From assembly GCA_018432645.1 (NCBI GenBank), contig JAHDSP010000284.1:1-5159 (forward strand): a stretch of DNA of 5,159 bases. The letters run 5' to 3'. Each line of letters opens with the position of its first letter. Within the stretch, counting starts at the first letter, position 1. The stretch is from Bacteroidales bacterium (lineage in GTDB: Bacteria; Bacteroidota; Bacteroidia; Bacteroidales; DTU049). The notes beneath the pieces are model-generated. The model saw only the letters and a program-made list of their open reading frames with translations, made no database searches and was not told the DNA's origin. Position numbers and translations under genes: made by a program. This document shows, piece after piece, positions 1-5,159 of the stretch.

Positions 1-605
1 CTTTAGATGGTAGTGCTCGATATGCTAGTGAAAATTGCACAGTATCATTTATAAATGCTGGGGATGGCTCTAATCAGCATCCTACTCAATGTCTGCTAGA
101 TTTATATAGCATCTTGCAAACTCAGCATACTCTTGACAACCTCAATATCACTTTTGTAGGAGATCTGAAATATGGTAGAACCGTCCATAGTCTAGTTAAA
201 GCTATGACAGATTTTAATACTACATTTCATTTAGTTTCTCCACTAGAGCTTAAACTTCCAAGTGCTGTAAAATATTATATCAAGAAAAATAATCTCCCCT
301 ATTTTCAATATGAAAGATTAGAAGATGCTATTCCTCTGAGTGATATTATTTATATGACACGCATTCAGCAAGAACGTTTCGCAGATCCTATGGAATATGA
401 AAAAGTAAAAAATTCCTATACCCTTAATGCTAACATGCTATCAAATGTGAAACCTAATTTGAAAATTCTTCATCCACTTCCTAGAGTTAATGAAATAGAT
501 ATCTCTGTTGATGCAACTCCATATGCTTACTACTTTCAACAAGCCCAAAATGGATTATTCGTTAGACAAGCACTTATTTGCTATATGCTAGGAATAGAAG
601 TTTAA
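1..605 (+). CDS. pyrB: Aspartate carbamoyltransferase catalytic chain (PyrB), 5' truncated by window edge
   Basis: Catalytic subunit of ATCase, which joins carbamoyl phosphate and L-aspartate to give N-carbamoyl-aspartate, the committed step of pyrimidine synthesis in the cytoplasm. The reading frame is open from base 3 (about 200 codons seen, against about 311 in E. coli PyrB), so roughly the first 110 residues are missing. A TTG at 114 is only an internal leucine: conserved sequence continues upstream, including NAGDGSNQHPTQ, which carries the equivalents of E. coli His134 and Gln137. Downstream are VGDLKYGRTVHS (Arg167 equivalent), YMTRIQQER (Arg229 and Gln231 equivalents), HPLPRVNEI (the 267-269 loop) and YYFQQAQNGLFVRQAL. 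All visible catalytic and aspartate-binding residues are kept, so the enzyme should be active. pyrI follows after 22 bp in the same direction, as in a pyrBI operon. The promoter and any leader control lie outside the window. Identification is near certain. Confidence 0.97.
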   Translation, partial: LDGSARYASENCTVSFINAGDGSNQHPTQCLLDLYSILQTQHTLDNLNITFVGDLKYGRTVHSLVKAMTDFNTTFHLVSPLELKLPSAVKYYIKKNNLPYFQYERLEDAIPLSDIIYMTRIQQERFADPMEYEKVKNSYTLNANMLSNVKPNLKILHPLPRVNEIDISVDATPYAYYFQQAQNGLFVRQALICYMLGIEV

Positions 606-627
606 AATATTTTAAAAATTAATTTGT

Positions 628-1098
628 ATGCAAGATAATTACAATAAAAAAGAATTAAAAGTTTCTGCACTAGAAAATGGCACAGTTATAGACCATATAC
701 CTCAAGGTGTAGTTTTACAAGTTTTGAGAGCCTTGCGATTAGAAGATTTTAATGATGCTATTTATTTGGGATCTAATCTAGATAGTCATAAAATGGGGAA
801 AAAAGGTATTATTAAAGTTAGTAATAAATATTTCGAAAAAGATGATATTAATAAAATTGCTTTAATGGCACCTAGTGCTACTATTATTGAAATAAAAAAT
901 TATGAAATTATTAGAAAAACTAAAGTAGAGCTACCTGATGAAGTAATCGGATTAGTAAAATGCATTAATCCCAAATGTATCACTAATAATGAAAAGATTA
1001 CAACAAAATTTATTGTGCAAAATGATTTAGATGAGGTGAAATTTAGCTGCTATTATTGCGAAAAAACTATGAGAAAAGAAGATTTGGAATTCTTGTAA
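628..1098 (+). CDS. pyrI: Aspartate carbamoyltransferase regulatory chain (PyrI)
   Basis: Regulatory subunit of class B ATCase. It has no catalysis of its own; in the family it binds nucleotide effectors (CTP/UTP inhibit, ATP activates in E. coli) and links the catalytic trimers. The length of 156 aa is close to E. coli PyrI (153). The N-terminal allosteric domain shows ALENGTVIDHIPQG (about 14-27), the typical start of the nucleotide-binding region, then LGSNLDSHKMGKKGIIKV (about 47-64) with the conserved lysine stretch. The C-terminal zinc domain has all four cysteines: Cys112-x4-Cys117 and Cys141-x2-Cys144, ending in the family-typical CxYCEK pattern. The ATG at 628 lies 22 bp after the pyrB stop, with no terminator between, so the two are probably co-transcribed. 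No Shine-Dalgarno is visible; the upstream bases are A/T-rich, as is usual in Bacteroidota. Effector specificity cannot be read from the sequence. Confidence 0.96.
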   Translation: MQDNYNKKELKVSALENGTVIDHIPQGVVLQVLRALRLEDFNDAIYLGSNLDSHKMGKKGIIKVSNKYFEKDDINKIALMAPSATIIEIKNYEIIRKTKVELPDEVIGLVKCINPKCITNNEKITTKFIVQNDLDEVKFSCYYCEKTMRKEDLEFL

Positions 1099-1113
1099 AA
1101 AAAAAAATCCGCT

Positions 1114-1145
1114 ATTTTATTAAAAAAAAGGGTATTTAATAAAAT
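1114..1145. repeat. Perfect 11-bp AT-only inverted repeat upstream of pfkA
   Basis: Arms ATTTTATTAAA (1114-1124) and TTTAATAAAAT (1135-1145) are exact reverse complements around a 10-base A/G-rich loop. The repeat lies 15 bp after the pyrI stop and 46 bp before the pfkA start. It could be a weak terminator for pyrBI, an operator for pfkA, or chance in a nearly GC-free gap. A stem of only A-U pairs with no following T tract is a poor intrinsic terminator. Confidence 0.35.
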
Positions 1146-1168
1146 TATAATATAAATGATATTATGAT

Positions 1169-1176
1169 TATTTTTG
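1169..1176 (+). promoter_or_regulatory. Candidate Bacteroidota -7 promoter element for pfkA
   Basis: TATTTTTG matches the Bacteroidota -7 consensus TAnnTTTG and ends 15 bases before the pfkA ATG, which would leave a leader of only about 10 nt. No TTG/TTTG (-33 element) is seen 17-23 bases upstream. Such motifs arise easily in AT-rich DNA, so this is a weak call. Confidence 0.3.
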
Positions 1177-1191
1177 TAAAAAAAGAATAAA

Positions 1192-2166
1192 ATGAAAAAT
1201 ATAGGTGTATTGACATCAGGAGGAGATGCTCCTGGAATGAATGCTGCTATAAGAGCTGTGGTACGTACTGCAATATATAATGGTATAAATGTTTATGGTA
1301 TTTATGAAGGGTATCACGGTTTAATTGAGAATAATATGTTTAAAATGAGTGTTAGTGATGTTAGCAATATTATTCAAAGAGGTGGCACTATGTTACGTTC
1401 TGCACGGAGCAAGCGTTTTTTTGAAAAAGAATATCGTCAAATAGCACGTGAAAATTTGCTTAAAAGAGATATAGATTCATTAATCCTTATTGGTGGTGAT
1501 GGCACTTTCAAGGGAGCATGTGAATTTAAAAATGAATTTCCTGATATTCAGGTTATAGGCATACCTGGTACTATTGACAACGATTTATATGGAACAGATT
1601 ATACTATTGGATTTGATACAGCATGTAATACTGTCGTGGAAGCTGTTGATAAAATAAGAGATACTGCTAGCTCTCATAGTAGAATATTTTTTGTAGAAGT
1701 AATGGGAAGAGATGCAGGATATATAGCTCTATATACTGGCATTGCTAATGGTGCAGAGGAGATTCTAATACCTGAAACTAAAACTAATATGGATGATCTC
1801 GTCGATAATATACAAAATAGGTGGAGAAGTAATAAAAAAAGTTCTATAATTATTGTAGCAGAAGGAGAGGAACTGGGTGGTGCTGTTGAAATTTCAGAAA
1901 TGGTTAAAGAAAAGCTACCAGACTATGAAATTAGATATACGGTATTAGGCCATATTCAGCGAGGTGGCAATCCTACTCTCAGAGATAGACTTAATGCTTC
2001 TAGAATGGGTTATAATGCTGTCAAATCTATTATGATCGGTGATGATAAAATTATGATAGGCATTATGAACGAACGTATTGTAAAAATCCCGCTAGAGAGA
2101 GCAGTTAAAAGTTTCAAAGGTGTAGATAAAGATTTATTAGAAATGATGTATGTTTTGGCTATTTAG
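1192..2166 (+). CDS. pfkA: ATP-dependent 6-phosphofructokinase
   Basis: Phosphorylates fructose 6-phosphate to fructose 1,6-bisphosphate, the committed step of glycolysis, in the cytoplasm. The length of 324 aa is that of bacterial PfkA (E. coli 320). Motifs in order: IGVLTSGGDAPGMNAAIRA (4-22, nucleotide-binding loop), GTMLRSARSKRF (65-76, Arg72 equivalent), GGDGTFKGA (101-109), PGTIDND (125-131, catalytic base Asp129), MGRDAGYIAL (171-180), VAEGEE (222-227) and LGHIQRGGNPTLRDR (252-266, substrate-binding His254 and Arg257). Gly104 in GGDG and Gly126 in PGTIDND are the ATP-type residues; PPi-dependent enzymes usually have Asp and Lys there, so ATP is the likely donor. It lies 93 bp after pyrI in the same direction and is followed by a strong terminator. 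Expression by read-through from pyrBI or from its own promoter is unresolved. The ATG is supported because conserved sequence starts at residue 4. Confidence 0.97.
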   Translation: MKNIGVLTSGGDAPGMNAAIRAVVRTAIYNGINVYGIYEGYHGLIENNMFKMSVSDVSNIIQRGGTMLRSARSKRFFEKEYRQIARENLLKRDIDSLILIGGDGTFKGACEFKNEFPDIQVIGIPGTIDNDLYGTDYTIGFDTACNTVVEAVDKIRDTASSHSRIFFVEVMGRDAGYIALYTGIANGAEEILIPETKTNMDDLVDNIQNRWRSNKKSSIIIVAEGEELGGAVEISEMVKEKLPDYEIRYTVLGHIQRGGNPTLRDRLNASRMGYNAVKSIMIGDDKIMIGIMNERIVKIPLERAVKSFKGVDKDLLEMMYVLAI

Positions 2167-2185
2167 CTTGTAAAAGTGATTTCAC

Positions 2186-2218
2186 AAAAAAAAGCCAGAA
2201 CTAATTCTGGCTTTTTTT
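2186..2218. terminator. Bidirectional intrinsic terminator between convergent genes
   Basis: Eight A's (2186-2193), then the 7-bp perfect stem GCCAGAA (2194-2200) / TTCTGGC (2205-2211) with tetraloop CTAA, then seven T's (2212-2218). On the + strand it is a GC-containing hairpin followed by a U tract, 27 bp after the pfkA stem-side stop codon at 2166. On the - strand the A tract becomes the U tract, so it also serves the gene ending at 2238. The A and T tracts can lengthen the stem to about 14 bp. Confidence 0.92.
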
Positions 2219-2237
2219 GTTAATTACAAATTTTCTT

Positions 2238-3326
2238 TTATTCAATAACTAATTTTTTAATTAATCTAGATCCTTGAGAATTTAGAGAAACTAAATACAT
2301 ACCGGGTTGTAAATTAGATATATCCATAATAGTATGATGAGAGCCAGCTTCTTTCATACCTAGATCTTCAGATTTAACTAATTGGCCATTAAGACTAATA
2401 ATATCTATAGAAGTATTAGATGCATTTTTTAGAGCAAATTGTATTACTAATTCTGGATCTCTTGTTATATTTGGGAAAGTCAATTGCATACCTTGGAAAT
2501 AAGAACTAGAATTAATATTTACATAATCTAAATCTACTACAGCAAATAACGAAATATTTACATCTAGAACTCCACCAGTACCAAAGTTAGTACTTACCCA
2601 ATAATACCTACCTAAAGGAGATTTTGCATATTGAGTATAATGTAAGCCCATTCCATCACCCTCATCATCACTTAATAAATATGCAGTATCACCTTTTTCA
2701 CGTAAATCTGTGTAATCAGCAACTATACAAAATTCATCAGTTACTAGTATTGTTTGATCTAATTCTTTATATGTAAATAAATTTATAGTATCGATATCAC
2801 TAATAGGTATAGATACATCGGCATAAGGATTATTGAGATCTGGTCCTGCACCGTATTGATAATTACCCGAAGTACCACCAATTATACAAACATCAGCAGC
2901 CATTGGAGTCACAGAAGCTGATAGAGAGGAATTATTATCTTCATCAGTATCAAATTTACCACCAAATATCATTAATAGACCTTCAATACCTACTTGACTA
3001 ACATTATATAGTTGATAGCACTGTGCCCATCCATCTAAGCTATCAGAATTTACACCAAACCAATAACCGATAGGATTATAATCGGCATCAATTAATCCCC
3101 AGATATGCATAGGTCCATCTGGTGAGAAAACAGGGAAGAAATTGTCTGATAAACCTACTGTGTCTAAGGTCTCATTTGTACTTTTAACTACATAATTAAT
3201 AGTTTTAGTAGTTTTTTGTGGGATAAATCCGTATTTAAACGTACTTTGGTGTGGTTGATTTTGGCTAAATAAAATAGCTACACATAGCATTAATGCCATT
3301 GATAAAATTATTCTTAATCCTTTCAT
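2238..3326 (-). CDS. Secreted protein of unknown function with T9SS C-terminal sorting domain
   Basis: A 362-aa exported protein. Residues 1-21 form a Sec signal peptide: MKGLR, then a hydrophobic core, with probable cleavage near Ser21-Gln22. Cys15 has Leu, not Gly/Ala/Ser, before it, so a lipobox is unlikely. The last ~75 residues (about 287-362) match the type A T9SS sorting domain (Por secretion system C-terminal, TIGR04183-like): IDIISLNGQLVKSE (307-320), then MDISNLQPGMYLVSL (334-348) and the basic end KKLVIE. In the family this tail directs passage through the outer membrane and is removed, often with anchoring to the cell surface. The central region (about 22-286) is rich in Asp, Asn, Gly, Ser and Tyr, looks beta-rich, and has three Cys (103, 147, 200). 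I recognise no enzyme motif. It is the last gene of the - strand set, 79 bp after the FKBP gene, and ends at the shared terminator. T9SS cargo status is firm; its role is unknown. Confidence 0.9.
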   Translation of the reverse strand: MKGLRIILSMALMLCVAILFSQNQPHQSTFKYGFIPQKTTKTINYVVKSTNETLDTVGLSDNFFPVFSPDGPMHIWGLIDADYNPIGYWFGVNSDSLDGWAQCYQLYNVSQVGIEGLLMIFGGKFDTDEDNNSSLSASVTPMAADVCIIGGTSGNYQYGAGPDLNNPYADVSIPISDIDTINLFTYKELDQTILVTDEFCIVADYTDLREKGDTAYLLSDDEGDGMGLHYTQYAKSPLGRYYWVSTNFGTGGVLDVNISLFAVVDLDYVNINSSSYFQGMQLTFPNITRDPELVIQFALKNASNTSIDIISLNGQLVKSEDLGMKEAGSHHTIMDISNLQPGMYLVSLNSQGSRLIKKLVIE

Positions 3327-3361
3327 AATATTATATTTTTTAGGGTTTCTTATTTCATTTA

Positions 3362-3369
3362 CAAATTTA
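3362..3369 (-). promoter_or_regulatory. Candidate -7 promoter element for the T9SS cargo gene
   Basis: On the - strand this reads TAAATTTG, a full match to TAnnTTTG, 35 bases before the ATG at 3326, giving a plausible leader of about 30 nt. No clear -33 TTG lies at the usual spacing. The 79-bp gap contains no terminator for the preceding gene, so read-through from the FKBP gene is also possible. Confidence 0.35.
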
Positions 3370-3405
3370 ATATATTTTTTTCATATATTAAATAAAAATA
3401 TTTAA

Positions 3406-3873
3406 CTATTTTTCTTCTGGTTCTTTAACATCAATGATTTTACCTTCTATCTTAATTTTTTTGCCTGCATAAGGATGATTGAAGTCTAATTTTATTTTAT
3501 TTTCTATATGATTTATACTTTTAACTCTAAAATAATCTGTTTCACCCTCATCATTATTATATGTAAAATACATATCTTCTGTGAGATCTTTAGCCTTTAC
3601 ATTAGTCATATCAGCGAATTCATTTAAATCAGACTCTACTATTTCATCTTCATCATATTCACCAAAAGCATCTTCTGGTTCTAACACGAAACTAAAACTT
3701 TCTCCTGCAGATAATCCTTTAAGACGAGAATAGAAAACTAAATTTTCCATATCATCATCATATAAAATTTCTTCTGGTTCGTTTTCTGATATTTCTACCA
3801 AGATTTCTCCATTGGGTTCATCTTCCGATATTTTATAAGCTATGCTTACTAATTTGTTTTTTTCTACTTTCAT
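3406..3873 (-). CDS. SlyD-like FKBP-type peptidyl-prolyl isomerase family protein, active site atypical
   Basis: A 155-aa protein without signal peptide or membrane segment, so probably cytoplasmic. The family (SlyD-like FKBPs) catalyses prolyl cis-trans isomerisation and acts as a folding chaperone. Visible family marks: an N-terminal VSIAYKISEDEPNGEIL strand pair; LKGLSAGESFSFVLEPEDAFGEYDEDEIVE (51-80), matching the SlyD 'G..vGd...v...PeeAYGe' block; an inserted flap (chaperone) region about 74-125; and LDFNHPYAGKKI (129-139), matching the diagnostic 'vDfNHPLAGk' return strand. The usual GxGxLIPGfE active-site loop reads YDDDMENLVFYSRLKGL (38-54) instead: the glycines and proline are gone, so isomerase activity may be weak or lost while the chaperone flap remains. 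Unlike E. coli SlyD it has no Cys/His-rich metal-binding tail and ends EPEEK. It is very acidic: 41 Asp/Glu against 18 Lys/Arg. The family call is secure, the activity is not. Confidence 0.85.
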   Translation of the reverse strand: MKVEKNKLVSIAYKISEDEPNGEILVEISENEPEEILYDDDMENLVFYSRLKGLSAGESFSFVLEPEDAFGEYDEDEIVESDLNEFADMTNVKAKDLTEDMYFTYNNDEGETDYFRVKSINHIENKIKLDFNHPYAGKKIKIEGKIIDVKEPEEK

Positions 3874-3899
3874 AAAGAATTTATTTTTTGTATTTTTTA

Positions 3900-3907
3900 C
3901 AAAGATA
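3900..3907 (-). promoter_or_regulatory. Candidate -7 promoter element for the FKBP gene
   Basis: On the - strand this reads TATCTTTG, a full TAnnTTTG match ending 26 bases before the ATG at 3873. It includes one of the few G/C pairs in this 71-bp gap. No -33 TTG is visible at 17-23 bases upstream. It suggests separate transcription from the upstream OmpA-family gene. Confidence 0.38.
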
Positions 3908-3944
3908 AAAAGTTTTTTTTAAAATAAAAAAATTATTTTGTTAA

Positions 3945-5120
3945 TTATTCATTAATAATTGTAATAGTAACTAATCTGCAATGTGGTAAAAAGCTAAAAT
4001 CAGATTTACAACTGCTCTTGGGTACTTGTATAGTAAACCTGGTTTGTGCTATGCCATTACCATTTAGCTGATGAAAGATGTTTAACGCTCTTTGCTGAGC
4101 TAATGATAAATCTGCAGTTCCTTCATTACTATCTTGATATCCTTTCAATACAATTTTTAAATTAGGATGCTCATATAAAACTTGTATTATGTAAGATAAA
4201 TATTGAAAAGTAGAGTCATAAATCTGGTATGAATTAGGCTCGAAATAGATAAAAAAAGTTTTAGAACCTCCTGTATCGGGTAGCATTTCTGCCAATGTGT
4301 CTTGTCGAGTAGGTGTTTTGAAAAGTTCTTTGTAATCATCAATATTAAATTGACTATTTAATGTAGTTGATGAATCTATGTATGTAGAATCTACTTTTTT
4401 ATTAGAATAATATAATGCAGAGTCTATTCCTATTTCGCATAATAAAACATCATCTACATAGTAATAGGCTTCTCGTTTACCAAAAGAAAAAATGTTTTTT
4501 CTAATGAATTTTTCTTTATCACTTAAATCGAAATTACCTATTGTTAAGAAAAGTTCATTGCCTTGGGCAGTATAAGTTCCAGTTATTTTAATCCACTCTT
4601 CTGGATTGTTTTTATCATATAGTCCTTTATCATCTCTAACCTCTATCTGAGGTCTATAAGTATCTAATATTTTAGGTGATATATAATTTGGTGCGTTTGG
4701 ATAAAAACTAGCTCCAAAAGATCTAGCATAGCTATTAGCATATTTAGATGGAGTAATATATACCTCAAAATAATAAATTTTACCTCTTTCTAAAGTGTTA
4801 TTTAATCTCACTTGTAAAAATTCATTATAATTTTGTGGCCATAAACGTAAACCCGCATATGCGTTGCCAGTGTGAGCTGGACGTAGAATATAATTTTTAT
4901 CAAATTTGATTTTATTTACATCCTGCATTTTTTTACTTTTGCTATTTACGAAATAGTCTGCAGTATTAATCTTTTTCCAGGGTTTTAAAGTAGATTTGCC
5001 ATTGCCTTCAAAGCTCGCATTTGGTACTAAATTTACACAATCTTTAGGTATAGTATCTTGTGCTATTAATAAAAAATTAATATTAAAAAAAATTAGTAAT
5101 ATAATGCGAACTGTATTCAT
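3945..5120 (-). CDS. OmpA-family envelope protein with N-terminal jelly-roll-like domain
   Basis: From the ATG at 5120 the protein has 391 aa. A TTG three codons upstream (5129) also opens the frame, and no stop occurs before the window edge, but the ATG sits directly at the signal peptide (MNTVRIILLIFFNINFLLIAQ), so I prefer it. Residues about 28-231 form a beta-rich domain that begins NLVPNASFE (30-38), contains WIKITGTYTAQGNELFLTIGNF-like strands (176-197) and ends YYYVDDVLL (219-227), the layout of galactose-binding/CBM-like jelly rolls. A Ser/Thr/Asp-rich linker follows. Residues about 288-390 form an OmpA C-terminal domain: FFIYFEPNSYQI, IVLKGYQDSNEG (325-336), LSLAQQRALNIF (338-349). 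Asp330 and Arg344 fit the two peptidoglycan-contacting residues. There is no lipobox. It is probably periplasmic or outer-membrane-associated and bound to peptidoglycan; the ligand of the N-terminal domain is unknown. Confidence 0.88.
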   Translation of the reverse strand: MNTVRIILLIFFNINFLLIAQDTIPKDCVNLVPNASFEGNGKSTLKPWKKINTADYFVNSKSKKMQDVNKIKFDKNYILRPAHTGNAYAGLRLWPQNYNEFLQVRLNNTLERGKIYYFEVYITPSKYANSYARSFGASFYPNAPNYISPKILDTYRPQIEVRDDKGLYDKNNPEEWIKITGTYTAQGNELFLTIGNFDLSDKEKFIRKNIFSFGKREAYYYVDDVLLCEIGIDSALYYSNKKVDSTYIDSSTTLNSQFNIDDYKELFKTPTRQDTLAEMLPDTGGSKTFFIYFEPNSYQIYDSTFQYLSYIIQVLYEHPNLKIVLKGYQDSNEGTADLSLAQQRALNIFHQLNGNGIAQTRFTIQVPKSSCKSDFSFLPHCRLVTITIINE

Positions 5121-5159
5121 CTCATTCAATTCTTGAAAATATTTTTTTAAAATAGTTAA

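Noticed and set aside
114..116. TTG as the start of a short 163-aa pyrB-like gene
   Set aside because: The frame is open to the window edge and encodes conserved ATCase residues upstream (NAGDGSNQHPTQ), so the TTG is an internal leucine and the gene is simply cut by the window.
1192..2166. PPi-dependent phosphofructokinase
   Set aside because: GGDG and PGTIDND have Gly at both donor-discriminating positions, the ATP-type pattern.
2174..2187. Small palindrome GTGATTTCAC just after pfkA as an operator
   Set aside because: Only four paired bases on each side of a two-base centre; too short to support, and it sits next to a much stronger terminator hairpin.
2238..3326. Lipoprotein call for the T9SS cargo because of Cys15 in its signal peptide
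   Set aside because: The residue before the cysteine is Leu and hydrophobic sequence continues after it, so it does not fit a lipobox.
3943..3960. Inverted repeat AATTATT-CATT-AATAATT as a terminator for the OmpA-family gene
   Set aside because: The stem is A/T only and overlaps the last codons and stop of the gene. The T-rich stretch beyond it on the - strand is interrupted, so it is too weak to call.
1..5159. A new defence, mobile or CRISPR-like system
   Set aside because: All six genes are metabolic, folding or envelope types. No integrase, transposase, nuclease, toxin-antitoxin pair or spaced direct repeats were found on either strand.

Overview
The window is AT-rich (roughly 30% GC by eye) and reads as a chromosomal segment of a Bacteroidota bacterium. 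The best lineage evidence is a protein with a type IX secretion (T9SS) C-terminal sorting domain and an OmpA-family protein whose N-terminal domain opens with 'NLVPNASFE', a layout common in that phylum. Shine-Dalgarno sites are absent or weak, and TAnnTTTG (-7 type) motifs occur in several intergenic gaps, which also fits. I cannot name the order or genus.

Left half (1-2166, + strand) holds core metabolism. It starts inside pyrB, the aspartate carbamoyltransferase catalytic chain, whose N-terminal third lies outside the window. After 22 bp comes pyrI, the zinc-binding regulatory chain, so the cell makes a class B (E. coli-like) allosteric ATCase holoenzyme. A 93-bp AT-rich gap containing an 11-bp AT-only inverted repeat and a possible -7 element leads to pfkA, an ATP-dependent 6-phosphofructokinase with all main active-site motifs. 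Pyrimidine synthesis and glycolysis are not otherwise linked here, so the adjacency may be incidental.

A strong hairpin terminator with A and T tracts on its two sides (2186-2218) sits between the convergent gene sets and should stop transcription from both directions.

Right half (2238-5129, - strand) has three genes, in transcription order: (1) a secreted OmpA-family envelope protein with an N-terminal jelly-roll-like domain and a C-terminal peptidoglycan-binding-type domain; (2) a small, very acidic cytoplasmic SlyD-like FKBP-fold protein whose FKBP active-site loop looks degenerate; (3) a secreted protein of unknown function with a T9SS sorting domain. Gaps of 71 and 79 bp separate them. 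Each gap carries a TAnnTTTG match, so they may be transcribed separately rather than as one operon.

No RNA gene, mobile element, CRISPR array or phage gene was seen, and there is no gene-free stretch over 300 bases. No clear new multi-gene system is visible. The least explained items are the T9SS cargo, the degenerate FKBP protein and the OmpA-family protein.
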